A stretch of DNA of 64,000 bases from positions 2,267,001-2,331,000 of the forward strand of contig NZ_CP076457.1 in NCBI RefSeq assembly GCF_018866325.1. Reading direction: 5' to 3'. This DNA is from Streptomyces sp. YPW6 (lineage in GTDB: Bacteria; Actinomycetota; Actinomycetes; Streptomycetales; Streptomycetaceae). This document shows, one piece after another, positions 52,631 through 63,023 of the stretch. The first letter of the stretch is position 1, and each line of letters starts with the position of its first letter. A program made the position numbers and the translations under genes. Under the pieces are notes generated by a model. It saw only the letters and a program-made list of their open reading frames with translations. It was not told the origin of the DNA and searched no databases.

Positions 52631-53681
52631 GGATCGTCTCCTTCCAGAAGTGGCACGCGCTGCCGCGGCCGACCAGTTCGAGGCCGTCCTGCTCGGTCAC
52701 GGGGGCGAGCGGCGGAATCTCGGTACGGCAGATGTCCTGCGCCTTGGGGCAGCGCGGGCTGAAGGCACAGCCTGAGGGGATACGCGTCAGGTTGGGCGGC
52801 AGCCCCTTGATCGCGTAGAGCTCCTGGCCCTTCTGGTCCAGGCGCGGGATCGAGTCGAGCAGACCCCGGGTGTACGGGTGGGCCGGGCGGCTGTACAGCT
52901 CGCCGACCGGGGCCGTCTCCACGATCCGGCCCGCGTACATCACGGCGATCTTGTCCGCGACGTCGGCGACGACGCCGAGGTCGTGGGTGATGAGGATCAG
53001 ACCCATGTTGTACTCACGCTGGAGCTCGGCCAGCAGGTCCATGACCTGGGCCTGCACCGTCACGTCGAGCGCGGTGGTCGGCTCGTCCGCGATGATCAGG
53101 TCCGGCTCCAGGGCCAGCGCCATGGCGATCATGATGCGCTGGCGCATACCGCCGGAGAACTGGTGCGGGTAGTCCGAGATACGGGCCGCCGCCGCCGGGA
53201 TCTTGACCTGGTCCATCAGCTCGATGGACTTGGCCTTGGCGTCCTTCTTGGACAGGCCCTGGTGCACACGGAACATCTCGCCGAGCTGGAAGCCGACGGA
53301 AAGGACCGGGTTCAGCGAGGACAGCGCGTCCTGGAAGATCATCGCGATCTTGCTGCCGCGGATCTTCCGGCGCTCCTCGTTGGACATCTTCAGCATGTCC
53401 TGGCCGCGGAAGAGGATCTCGCCCTGCGTGATCTTCCCGGGCGGCATGTCGAGGATGCCCATGATGGTCTGCGCGGTCACGGACTTGCCGGAGCCGGACT
53501 CGCCGAGGACGGCGAGGGTCTCGCCGGCGCTGACGGTGTAGTTCACACCGTTGACCGCCTTGGCCACACCGTCGCGGGTGTGGAACTCCACGTGCAGGTC
53601 GCGGACGTCGAGCAGTGGACCGTCGCCACTCACGGACTCCCGCGGTGCGGGGACGTGAGCCGTCTTGTCGATGGTGGTCAC
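52623..53681 (-). CDS. BldK-like oligopeptide ABC ATPase, OppD type (operon 2)
   Basis: 352 residues from GTG 53679-53681 (MTTIDKTAHVPAP) with GGGAGG upstream. Walker [10 protein letters not shown], signature [15 protein letters not shown], Walker [13 protein letters not shown] and the C-terminal CAFSPRCPKAQDIC. It differs from operon 1 mainly in the N-terminal 22 residues and the C-terminal tail. Confidence 0.92.
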   Translation of the reverse strand: MTTIDKTAHVPAPRESVSGDGPLLDVRDLHVEFHTRDGVAKAVNGVNYTVSAGETLAVLGESGSGKSVTAQTIMGILDMPPGKITQGEILFRGQDMLKMSNEERRKIRGSKIAMIFQDALSSLNPVLSVGFQLGEMFRVHQGLSKKDAKAKSIELMDQVKIPAAAARISDYPHQFSGGMRQRIMIAMALALEPDLIIADEPTTALDVTVQAQVMDLLAELQREYNMGLILITHDLGVVADVADKIAVMYAGRIVETAPVGELYSRPAHPYTRGLLDSIPRLDQKGQELYAIKGLPPNLTRIPSGCAFSPRCPKAQDICRTEIPPLAPVTEQDGLELVGRGSACHFWKETIHG

Positions 53682-53692
53682 GAACGCCTCCC

Positions 53693-54649
53693 TCAGCGCA
53701 TCTTGGGGTCGAGGGCGTTGCGGACCGCATCGCCGAACATCAGGAAGGACAGCACCGTGATCGAGACCATCACCGAGGGGATGATCAGGACCGTCGGAAC
53801 GTTGCGGAGCTGGTCCTTCGCAGCGGACACGTCGATACCCCACGAGACCGTCGGCTCGGCGAGGCCGATACCGAGGAACGACAGGGTGGCCTCGGCGGCG
53901 ATGTAACCACCGAGCGCGATGGTCGCGACCACGATCACCGGAGCGATGGCGTTCGGCAGGATGTGCCGGACCAGGATCCGGGTGGTGGAGGCGCCGAGCG
54001 CCTTGGCGGCGACCACGTAGTCGGCCTGCTTGATCGTGATGACCGAGCCGCGGGCGACACGGGCGATCGAGGTCCAGCCGAGGAAGGACAGCGAGAGGAT
54101 GACGACCCAGACGGAGCGCTCCTCGAAGGTGGTCAGGATGACCATGGCGCCGACGATGAAGGGGACGCCGAAGAAGACGTCGGTGATCCGGGAGAGGATC
54201 GTGTCGATCCAGCCGCCGAAGTAGCCGGCGATCATCCCGATCACCAGGCCGGTGATGGTGACCGCGATGGTCACGATCACGCCGACCATGATGGACGCGC
54301 GGGCGCCGTAGATCAGACGCGCGTAGATGGAACGGCCCTGGACGTCGTAACCGAGCCAGTCGGGGGCGAAGAAGTGCCCCCAGTTCGGCTTCTGGAGGTA
54401 GTGCTCGGCCAGGTTGGCGTCGCGCGGCGAGGCGCTGGTGAACAGGCCCGGGAAGATCGCCATGACGGTGAGCAGCAGGATCAGCACCATCGAGACGAGG
54501 AAGAGCGGGTTGCGGCGCAGGTCGTGCCAGGCGTCCGACCAGAGACTGCGCGGCTTGCCGGGCGCGGGGCCGGAGTCCGTGGTGGTCGGCGCCTGCGTCG
54601 CGGCGGCCGGAGCGTCGGTGCTCTTGGTGAGTGCGGTGGTGTCAGGCAT
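53693..54649 (-). CDS. BldK-like oligopeptide ABC permease, OppC type (operon 2)
   Basis: 318 residues. After ~45 cytoplasmic residues there are six helices; the EAA loop is VVAAKALGASTTRILVRHIL. HFFAPDWLGYDVQGRSIYAR is the conserved periplasmic segment. The start overlaps the upstream permease stop by 8 bp, as in operon 1. Confidence 0.92.
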   Translation of the reverse strand: MPDTTALTKSTDAPAAATQAPTTTDSGPAPGKPRSLWSDAWHDLRRNPLFLVSMVLILLLTVMAIFPGLFTSASPRDANLAEHYLQKPNWGHFFAPDWLGYDVQGRSIYARLIYGARASIMVGVIVTIAVTITGLVIGMIAGYFGGWIDTILSRITDVFFGVPFIVGAMVILTTFEERSVWVVILSLSFLGWTSIARVARGSVITIKQADYVVAAKALGASTTRILVRHILPNAIAPVIVVATIALGGYIAAEATLSFLGIGLAEPTVSWGIDVSAAKDQLRNVPTVLIIPSVMVSITVLSFLMFGDAVRNALDPKMR

Positions 54650-55571
54650 ACCGGATCCTCGGGTCCAGGACCGCGTAGAGCAGGTCGACGAGCAGGCTGC
54701 AGACGAGGTAGACGATGACGAGCAGGGTCACGATCCCGACGACCGTGGCGCCCTCACGCTTCGCCAGGGCCTCGAAGACGAGCGATCCGACGCCCTTGAT
54801 GTTGAAGATGCCCTCGGTCACGATCGCGCCGCCCATCAGGGCGCCGATGTCGGTGCCGAGGAAGGTGACGACGGGGATGAGCGAGTTGCGCATCAGGTGG
54901 ATGCCGACGATGCGGCGGCGCGGCAGGCCCTTGGCGACAGCCGTACGCATGTAGTCGGCGCGGATGTTCTCGGCGACCGAGGTGCGGGTGAGCCGGGCCA
55001 CGTACGCGAGCGACAGTGACGCCAGCACGATGGCCGGCATGATCAGCTCGCTGTTGGTGGGTTCGAGACTCACGTTGGGCTTGGCGATGCCGAGCTGGAA
55101 CGCGAAGAAGTACTGAACGAGGAAGCCCAGCACGAAGGACGGCATGGAGATGAGCACCAGCGTCAGGCCGAGCAGGCCGCGGTCCCGGATCGAGTCGGCC
55201 TTCAGGCCGGCGAGGATGCCGAGCGAGATACCGGCGACGACCGTGAAGACGAAGGCGAAGATCGCCAGTCTGACGGTGATCGGATACGCGTCGGCGATGA
55301 CGTCGGCGACCGGACGCTGCGTTCCGATCTGCGTGCCGAGGTCGCCCTGGAACAGGTTGCCCAGGTAGTTCAGATACTGCAGCCAGATCGGCTTGTCGAG
55401 GCCGTACTCGGCCTTCAGTGCCGCGATCTGCGAAGCATCTACGTGCTGTTCACCGGCAAGTGCTCTGACGGGGTCGCCGGGCAGTGCGTACATCATCAGG
55501 AAGACCAGCAGGGTCGACCCGATGAAGACCGGGATCATCTGGAGCAGTCGTCGTGCGACATAGCGCCCCAT
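54642..55571 (-). CDS. BldK-like oligopeptide ABC permease, OppB type (operon 2)
   Basis: 309 residues from ATG 55569-55571 (MGRYVARRLLQMIPV). Six helices, EAA loop MRTAVAKGLPRRRIVGIHLM. The N terminus is almost identical to the operon 1 permease, supporting an ancient operon duplication. Confidence 0.92.
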   Translation of the reverse strand: MGRYVARRLLQMIPVFIGSTLLVFLMMYALPGDPVRALAGEQHVDASQIAALKAEYGLDKPIWLQYLNYLGNLFQGDLGTQIGTQRPVADVIADAYPITVRLAIFAFVFTVVAGISLGILAGLKADSIRDRGLLGLTLVLISMPSFVLGFLVQYFFAFQLGIAKPNVSLEPTNSELIMPAIVLASLSLAYVARLTRTSVAENIRADYMRTAVAKGLPRRRIVGIHLMRNSLIPVVTFLGTDIGALMGGAIVTEGIFNIKGVGSLVFEALAKREGATVVGIVTLLVIVYLVCSLLVDLLYAVLDPRIRYA

Positions 55572-55597
55572 GGGTGCCTCCGTGTGGGGATAACTGC

Positions 55598-55637
55598 GGC
55601 GTGGGGGCCGCCTCTTCGCAGAGACGACCCCCACGCC
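55598..55637 (-). terminator. hairpin between binding protein and permease, operon 2
   Basis: 10-bp stem GGCGTGGGGG/CCCCCACGCC (55598-55607 with 55628-55637) with a loop that can form a smaller hairpin; lies between the binding-protein stop and the permease start. Confidence 0.5.
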
Positions 55638-55699
55638 TCCGACCGCGCCGATGGGCGGCGCGGGCGGATGACGGCCAGTTGGGGAATGACCCGCAGGCG

Positions 55700-57319
55700 T
55701 TACTTGGTGGTGACGCCGGTCAGTTCGAGGTCACCGTGGAAGTCGACCTTGACGTTGTCGACGTTCTTGCCGTGGCCGCCGTTGATGGCGTAGTACCAGA
55801 GCGGGATGGCCGGCATCTTGTCGACCAGCTTCTTCTCGACCTCCTGGTAGGCGGCGACGGACTCCTCCAGGGAGTCGGCCTTGTCGCCCTTCGCCATCAG
55901 GTCGTCGATCTCCTTGTCGGAGAACCGGCCGTTGTTCGACTCCGCCTTGGAGTGGTAGAGCTCCTTGAGGAAGTTCACGTTGACCGGGTAGTCGGCCACC
56001 CAGCCACCGCGGTAGAAGCCCTTGACCTCGTTGTTGTCACGCGCTTCGAGGTCGGTCGGGAAGTCCGGCTTGGCGTCGCCCACGCAGTCGACCCCGGTGG
56101 CGTTGCGGATGGACTCGCAGACAGCGGTCACCCACTCCTTGTGCCCACCGTCGGCGTTGTACTGGATGGAGAACTTGTTACCCGGAACACCGCCGCCCTC
56201 CTTGATGAGCTCCTTGGCCTTGGCCGGGTTGTACTTCAGGATGTCCGAGTCGAGGGTCTGGTTGCCCTTGACCTGCGGCGGCGTGAAGCTCGTCGCCGGG
56301 ATGCGCGTGCCGTTCAGGACGGTCTTCGTGATGGTGTCACGGTCGATCGCCATGGACAGACCCTGGAGGACCTTGGGGTCGATGTCCTTGAACGTGTCCG
56401 AGTAGAACGCCGGGTTCAGCGACTGGATCGCCGCGTACGGCTGGTCGATCGCGCCGTCGCCGAGGTCCGACTTGTACTTCGGGAGGTCACGCGGGCCGAC
56501 CTGGCGGATCATGTCCAGGTTGCCGGAGATGAGGTCGGAGTACGCGGCCTCGACGGTCGAGTAGTTCTTGAACTGGATGCCCTTGTTGGCAGCCTTGTTC
56601 GGACCCTGGTACTCGGGCCAGGCCTTGACCTGGATGAGCTTCTTGTGGGTCCACTTCTCGAACGTGTACGGGCCGTTGCCGATCGGCTTCTGGCCGAACG
56701 CCTTCGGGTCGTCGTAGAAGACCTTGGGCAGCGGCGCGAACGTCGCGTAACCGAGCTTGTAGTTGAAGTACGGGACCTTGTTGCTCAGCTCGATCGTGAA
56801 CGTGGTGTCGTCCACGGCCTTCAGGCCCGACATCTCCTTGGACTTGGGCGCACCCTTCTCCGGGTGGACGTCGTCGTAGCCCTTGATGTCCGAGAACCAG
56901 AACGCGTTCTGCTGCTTGTTGTCGACGTTGGCGTACCAGTTCCACGCGTCGATGTACGACTGCGCGGTCACGGCCTCACCGTTGTGGAACTTCCAGCCGG
57001 CCTTGAGCTTGACGGTCCACGTCTTGGAGTCTTCGGTCTCGACGGACTCGGCGTTCGTGAGAACGATCTCGCCCTTCTCGTCGAAGTCCAGCAGCTGGGT
57101 GAACAGCGACTGGATGACGTAGGAGCCGTTGCTCTCGTTCGTGTCGGCCGGCAGCAGAGGCTTCTGGGGCTCGCCGACGTCGATCGAGACGTAACCGGCG
57201 GGCTGTCCCGACGTGTTCTTCTTGCCCTCGTCGCTGCTGTCGCCGCCGCCACAGGCAGTCGCGGCCAGGGCGATGACGGCCGCTCCCGCGACCCACTTGG
57301 CGCTCTTGGCACCGCGCAT
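55700..57319 (-). CDS. BldK-like oligopeptide-binding lipoprotein (operon 2)
   Basis: 539 residues from ATG 57317-57319 with the near-perfect AGGAGGAAA upstream. Signal peptide MRGAKSAKWVAGAAVIALAA with lipobox ALAATAC. SBP_bac_5 fold features: YVIQSLFTQLLDFDEKG, LKAGWKFHNGEAVTAQSYID, GNGPYTFEKWTH and LSMAIDRDTITK. First gene of operon 2, next to typA; by position and type it corresponds to the BldKB lipoprotein that binds the extracellular developmental peptide in S. coelicolor. Confidence 0.92.
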   Translation of the reverse strand: MRGAKSAKWVAGAAVIALAATACGGGDSSDEGKKNTSGQPAGYVSIDVGEPQKPLLPADTNESNGSYVIQSLFTQLLDFDEKGEIVLTNAESVETEDSKTWTVKLKAGWKFHNGEAVTAQSYIDAWNWYANVDNKQQNAFWFSDIKGYDDVHPEKGAPKSKEMSGLKAVDDTTFTIELSNKVPYFNYKLGYATFAPLPKVFYDDPKAFGQKPIGNGPYTFEKWTHKKLIQVKAWPEYQGPNKAANKGIQFKNYSTVEAAYSDLISGNLDMIRQVGPRDLPKYKSDLGDGAIDQPYAAIQSLNPAFYSDTFKDIDPKVLQGLSMAIDRDTITKTVLNGTRIPATSFTPPQVKGNQTLDSDILKYNPAKAKELIKEGGGVPGNKFSIQYNADGGHKEWVTAVCESIRNATGVDCVGDAKPDFPTDLEARDNNEVKGFYRGGWVADYPVNVNFLKELYHSKAESNNGRFSDKEIDDLMAKGDKADSLEESVAAYQEVEKKLVDKMPAIPLWYYAINGGHGKNVDNVKVDFHGDLELTGVTTK

Positions 57320-57844
57320 GGGTTTCCTCCTCATGAGTCCACTTTTGACTACAAGAAGGGCACTGGAGAGATTCACCGACACCCCTGACGGTGATCGTTC
57401 AGTGCCCCGAGTGTGCTCGTGAGTCGGCACTCCCCACAGTGCGTGACCCATTGACCCGAGCTCAATGCAGCCAACTATTGAGTACGCCCGGGCTGTAAAC
57501 CACACTTAAAGGGTCTCGGTTTGACAACATCAGACCCCTTCGTGTGCCCGAAATCCGGACAAAGTGATCCCAGACAGACACGCCCGAAACGGACTGTTAA
57601 CACATGTTCCGGAGAGCGACCCCCGATATCCGGACACCCCGGTCGGGAAAAGCGATTGACGAAGGCCCGGCCCACCACAGTGTCCGTGGTGGGCCGGGCC
57701 TCGTGTCAATGCCTGTGCTGACGGTCCGTCCGACGGGGTGACCTGCCCCGGGACGGGCCTGCTCATACGGAGCGTACGCCTCCGGCCGCCCCGGGCCCCG
57801 CGGAGGGGCTCAGGGAAGACGGAGGAACGTCATCCGGCGCGGGC
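57320..57844. other. operon 2 upstream region and typA tail
   Basis: 525 bases without a gene. AT-rich stretches near 57470-57540 must contain the operon 2 promoter (minus strand TTGTCA at about 57527 downward is one candidate -35 box without a good partner). The typA terminator lies at 57664-57700. Confidence 0.5.
57664..57700 (-). terminator. typA terminator
   Basis: Perfect 15-bp stem (57664-57678 with 57686-57700), 7-base loop, 145 bases after the typA stop on the minus strand. Confidence 0.8.
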
Positions 57845-59719
<1,875 letters not shown>

Positions 59720-60154
59720 GGGTGGCTTGCGCTTCTCTCGGATCGTGGGATCAGGCGTCTCAGTCGGTCTTCGAGTCCTCGTACGCCCGCCGGGCGGCAC
59801 GCCACGGCTTGTCCCATCGTACGGGCCTCGGGCGCGCCGGGCTTCCCGGGCTGATCCGCGAGGGCGGTCTTCCCGTGTGATTCAGGCGATATTCAGCCGG
59901 TGTCAAGGGTCTGGTTCCGTGATCCGGCCTGGTGCGGAGCCAGGGCGGGGGGGTACTGCGGGCCATGGCGTGGCCGGATGGTGGGCGCAGGTCCTGAGGG
60001 ACCGCGGTGGAGCTGTGGGGGGGGGGTGAGGAGAAGGGGAGCGAGGAGAGGGCCCGGGTCAGGGCAGAAACCACCTTGCCCGCCGGGCAAACCGGCGGGC
60101 AAGGGTTTTGAGGTGTATCTGAGCTTGGCGGCGGGAGGGTGTGGTGGTTACCCG
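59720..60154. other. intergenic region upstream of typA
   Basis: 435 bases without a gene. It holds the typA promoter (not resolved), a run of ten G (60017-60026) and the terminator of the next gene at 60074-60104. Confidence 0.5.
60074..60104 (-). terminator. terminator of the large peptide-binding lipoprotein gene
   Basis: 13-bp perfect stem (60074-60086 with 60092-60104), 5-base loop, about 50 bases after the stop at 60155 on the minus strand. Confidence 0.8.
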
Positions 60155-62575
60155 CTACTTCTTGCGGTCTGCGGGGGAACCGGCCGCTTGCCGGTTCTTG
60201 AACCCGATGTCCTGGTACCGGGGGGCGGCGAAGCCGAACGCCCCGACGTTCGCGAGCTTCTTGTCGACCGCGACGAGCTGCGGTCGCTGGAAGAGCGGAA
60301 TCGATCCGGCGGCGGCCCAGATCCGGGCGTCCGCCTGCTTCATCAGCTCCCGGGCCGCCTTCTCGTCCAGCTCGGCGGCGGCCTTGTCGAAGAGCTGGTC
60401 GATGTGGTCGGTGCCGACCCGGGTGTAGTTCTGCTCCACCAGGAGGGAGCCGTCGGTGGCCGGCTCCGGCTTGGCGTAGATCGGACGTCCGTCGGTGGCG
60501 GGGTAGGCGGTGGCCGGCCAGGAGTACAGCGCCAGATCGTACGCGCCGGAGGCGATGTGGTCCTTGAAGTAGCTCTCGTCGGGGACCTTGGTGATCTCCG
60601 TGCCGACCCCGATCTTCTCCAGCATCGCGGCGATCTTGTCGCCGACGCTGCGCAGCGACTGGGAGCCGGGCCCGGAGGGGAGGACGAAGCGCAGGGTCAG
60701 CGTCTTGCCGTCCTTGCCGAGCTGCCCCTTGGCCGCGGCGGGCGCCGGGGCGGCCGTTCCGACGGGGGCGTACGCCCCGGCGGCTCCCCCGCGCTGCTTG
60801 TCGGTGGCGGCGACGGCGCCGTCCTCGGCGAGGAGACCGGCCTGGCGGAGCAGGGCGGTGCCCTGGACCGCGGCGGTCCGGGCGGGGGCCAGGACGTGAC
60901 CGGCGGAGGCGGCGTTCGCCGCGGCGGGAGCGGGGGCGCCGGGCTTGTTGTCGTCGCCGACGATGTAGAGGCCCTCCTCGCGGGAGGCGGCGCTGTCCTC
61001 GGAGTCCCGGTCGTCCTTCTCGCGCTCGGCGGCGGAGTCCTCGGCGCCGTCCTCCTCGGCCTTCTTCCCGTCCTTCTCGCTCTTGGCGTCCTTGGCGTCC
61101 TTGGCGTCCTTCTCGTCCTCGGCGGTCTTCTTCTCCGCCTCGGCCTCGTCGTCCTTGCCGCCCTTCTTCTCCGCCTCGCTGCCCGCCTTGGTGTCCTTGG
61201 GCGGCTCGGCCGCACCGCCCCGGGTCCAGCCGGCGTCCGCCAGCAGGGCCTGGGCCTCCTTGGTGTTCTGCTCGCCGAGCGCCCCGCTGCCGTCCTTGTA
61301 GCCGGGCTGCCCGGCGAGGGCGAGGTGGCTGCCGAGCGGCTTCGCCGGCAGGCCCAGCGGCCCCAGCACGGTCTGGGCCAGCTCCTCACGGTCCAGGGCG
61401 CGGGCGACGGCCCGGCGGACCCGGTCGTCGGCGAGCGGGCCGGACTCGCCGTTCAGCGCGAGCTGGGTGTAGGCGGGCTCCAGGGACTTGCGTACGGCGA
61501 AGTCGCGCAGGGCCTTCTGCTCCGTGGCGTACGCGGCGACGGCCTTGCGGTTCTTCTTCCGGGCGGCCTGCGCGGTCTCCGCCGCCTCCTCGTCGGAGCC
61601 GTGCGCCAGGGCCCAGGAGCGCAGGGCCTGGGCGGGGGTGATCTCGGAGCCCGGACCGTGGTTGAGGGGCTGGCCGTTGCCGCCCCGGTCGCGGCGGGCG
61701 AGGGTGATGCGGTCGGCGGTGGCCGCGTCGATGTCGGCGATGTCCACCGTCCCCTCGGCGAGGGCCTCGGTGCGGTCCTTCGGGGCGACCGCCCGGAAGA
61801 CGAGGGTGTCCAGCTTGGCCCTGTCGCCCCACCAGCGCGGGTTGCGGGCCAGCGTGACGGTGCCCTTGGACTTGCTGACGCCGCGCAGGACGAAGGGCCC
61901 GGCGGTGTTCTTCAGGGTGGTCCGCGCGCCGTCGTTGAAGGCGTCCGGCGACCCGGTGATCTCCTTCGGGTAGAGCGGCGAGAACAGCGCGCGCCAGTCG
62001 GCGTACGGCTTGGAGAACGTGACCCGCACCTGGAGGTCGTCCGCGCCCCGCTCGATCTTCTCGATGCGCTCGTAACCAGCGTTGCGCGCGGTCCAGAACG
62101 CGGAGTCCTTGCCCCGCAGCGCCCGCCACTGGGCGACGAAGTCGGGGGCCCCGATCTCCCGCCCGTCGCTCCACACCGCCTGCTGGTTGAGCTTGTAGAG
62201 CACGACCTGCCGGGGCTCCCGCTCGATGATCTTCGCGGACTCCAGGTAGTCCGGGTTGAGCTTCGGCCGCCCCGTCCGGTCCATCGGGAAGAGGGTCGGC
62301 AGCAGGGCTCCGGTGATCCGGGTGGTGGCGCTGTCCGCGTCCGCCTGGAAGACGTTGAAGGTGGCGGGCAGCGCGTCGACCGCCCAGTTCGCCGTCGAAC
62401 CGTCGGCGACCGTCTCGCGGGCGGCGGGCGCGATGTCCTGGGGCACGCCGCGGGAGGTCTCCTCGCCGCCGGAGCTGCACCCCGCCAGCACGGGGATCGT
62501 GAGCACCCCCGCCGTGAGGAGCGCGAGCGATCGGCGCTTTCGGACCGTCCCGCGCGGGACGCCGACGTGGGACAT
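60155..62575 (-). CDS. large extracellular solute-binding lipoprotein (LpqW/OppA-like)
   Basis: 806 residues from ATG 62573-62575 (MSHVGVPRGTVRKRR). Signal peptide with lipobox LAGC at about 30-33. SBP_bac_5 fold in two pieces: residues ~45-420 (QQAVWSDGREIGAPDFVAQW; LARNPRWWGDRAKLDT) and ~590-800 (SGAYDLALYSWPATAYPATD). Between them, about residues 425-580, is a highly charged insertion of Glu/Lys/Asp/Ala with DAKDAKDAK repeats, absent from ordinary OppA proteins. No permease or ATPase genes are linked. LpqW-type members in mycobacteria steer lipoglycan synthesis rather than import; which applies here is unknown. Confidence 0.85.
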   Translation of the reverse strand: MSHVGVPRGTVRKRRSLALLTAGVLTIPVLAGCSSGGEETSRGVPQDIAPAARETVADGSTANWAVDALPATFNVFQADADSATTRITGALLPTLFPMDRTGRPKLNPDYLESAKIIEREPRQVVLYKLNQQAVWSDGREIGAPDFVAQWRALRGKDSAFWTARNAGYERIEKIERGADDLQVRVTFSKPYADWRALFSPLYPKEITGSPDAFNDGARTTLKNTAGPFVLRGVSKSKGTVTLARNPRWWGDRAKLDTLVFRAVAPKDRTEALAEGTVDIADIDAATADRITLARRDRGGNGQPLNHGPGSEITPAQALRSWALAHGSDEEAAETAQAARKKNRKAVAAYATEQKALRDFAVRKSLEPAYTQLALNGESGPLADDRVRRAVARALDREELAQTVLGPLGLPAKPLGSHLALAGQPGYKDGSGALGEQNTKEAQALLADAGWTRGGAAEPPKDTKAGSEAEKKGGKDDEAEAEKKTAEDEKDAKDAKDAKSEKDGKKAEEDGAEDSAAEREKDDRDSEDSAASREEGLYIVGDDNKPGAPAPAAANAASAGHVLAPARTAAVQGTALLRQAGLLAEDGAVAATDKQRGGAAGAYAPVGTAAPAPAAAKGQLGKDGKTLTLRFVLPSGPGSQSLRSVGDKIAAMLEKIGVGTEITKVPDESYFKDHIASGAYDLALYSWPATAYPATDGRPIYAKPEPATDGSLLVEQNYTRVGTDHIDQLFDKAAAELDEKAARELMKQADARIWAAAGSIPLFQRPQLVAVDKKLANVGAFGFAAPRYQDIGFKNRQAAGSPADRKK

Positions 62576-62858
62576 GGCTGATACCTCCGGGGCCGGCCCG
62601 GACCACCCCGTACCGGAATGGACCGGATAGTGCGTATGTGGTGGCATTTGCAGTTGATCACACTGATTCCTTCCGTTTACTGAAAGCGCCCCCTCGCGCG
62701 AGAGGGCGCCGACACGACGGCCGGGCCCGCAAGCTCACCCGCCCGGAGGAACGTTCCGCCCCGCACGGCCGACCTGCCCCCTGCCGACGGGGGCGGCACC
62801 GCGCCGGAGAGGCAGCCCGGACCTCACCGGAGGGGCAGCCGGCGTGACCCGGGCGACC

Positions 62859-62888
62859 TTGCCCCCCGCGCGGCCCAGGACCTAGGGT
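62859..62888 (+). promoter_or_regulatory. promoter of the LacI-family gene
   Basis: TTGCCC (62859-62864), 18 bases, TAGGGT (62883-62888). Expected start near 62895, giving a ~130-base leader. Confidence 0.55.
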
Positions 62889-62901
62889 GAATGCGCTTTC
62901 A
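62888..62901 (+). promoter_or_regulatory. LacI-type operator
   Basis: TGAATGCGCTTTCA is a near-perfect palindrome around GCGC (12 of 14 bases symmetrical), the usual form of LacI-family operators, and it overlaps the expected transcription start. It suggests autoregulation by the product of the downstream gene. Confidence 0.55.
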
Positions 62902-63023
62902 CGAGCCTCGTGATCGCCATGCCCGGCACACAGACCACCGGGCCGGTACCAGCACATCCAGCCCCGCACCCGCACCGCCGGACGCGGGGCTGCGGAAGAA
63001 GAAGCGGACGGACGGTGGGTCCA

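Larger units (their letters stand above)
62576..63023. other. divergent region with LacI-gene promoter
   Basis: 448 bases between two divergent genes. It holds the promoter and operator described at 62859-62901 and no recognisable gene. Confidence 0.55.

Noticed and set aside
57520..57560. TTGACA on the plus strand at about 57522 as a promoter of a small RNA
   Set aside because: No -10 box at a suitable distance and no gene in that direction before the typA end.
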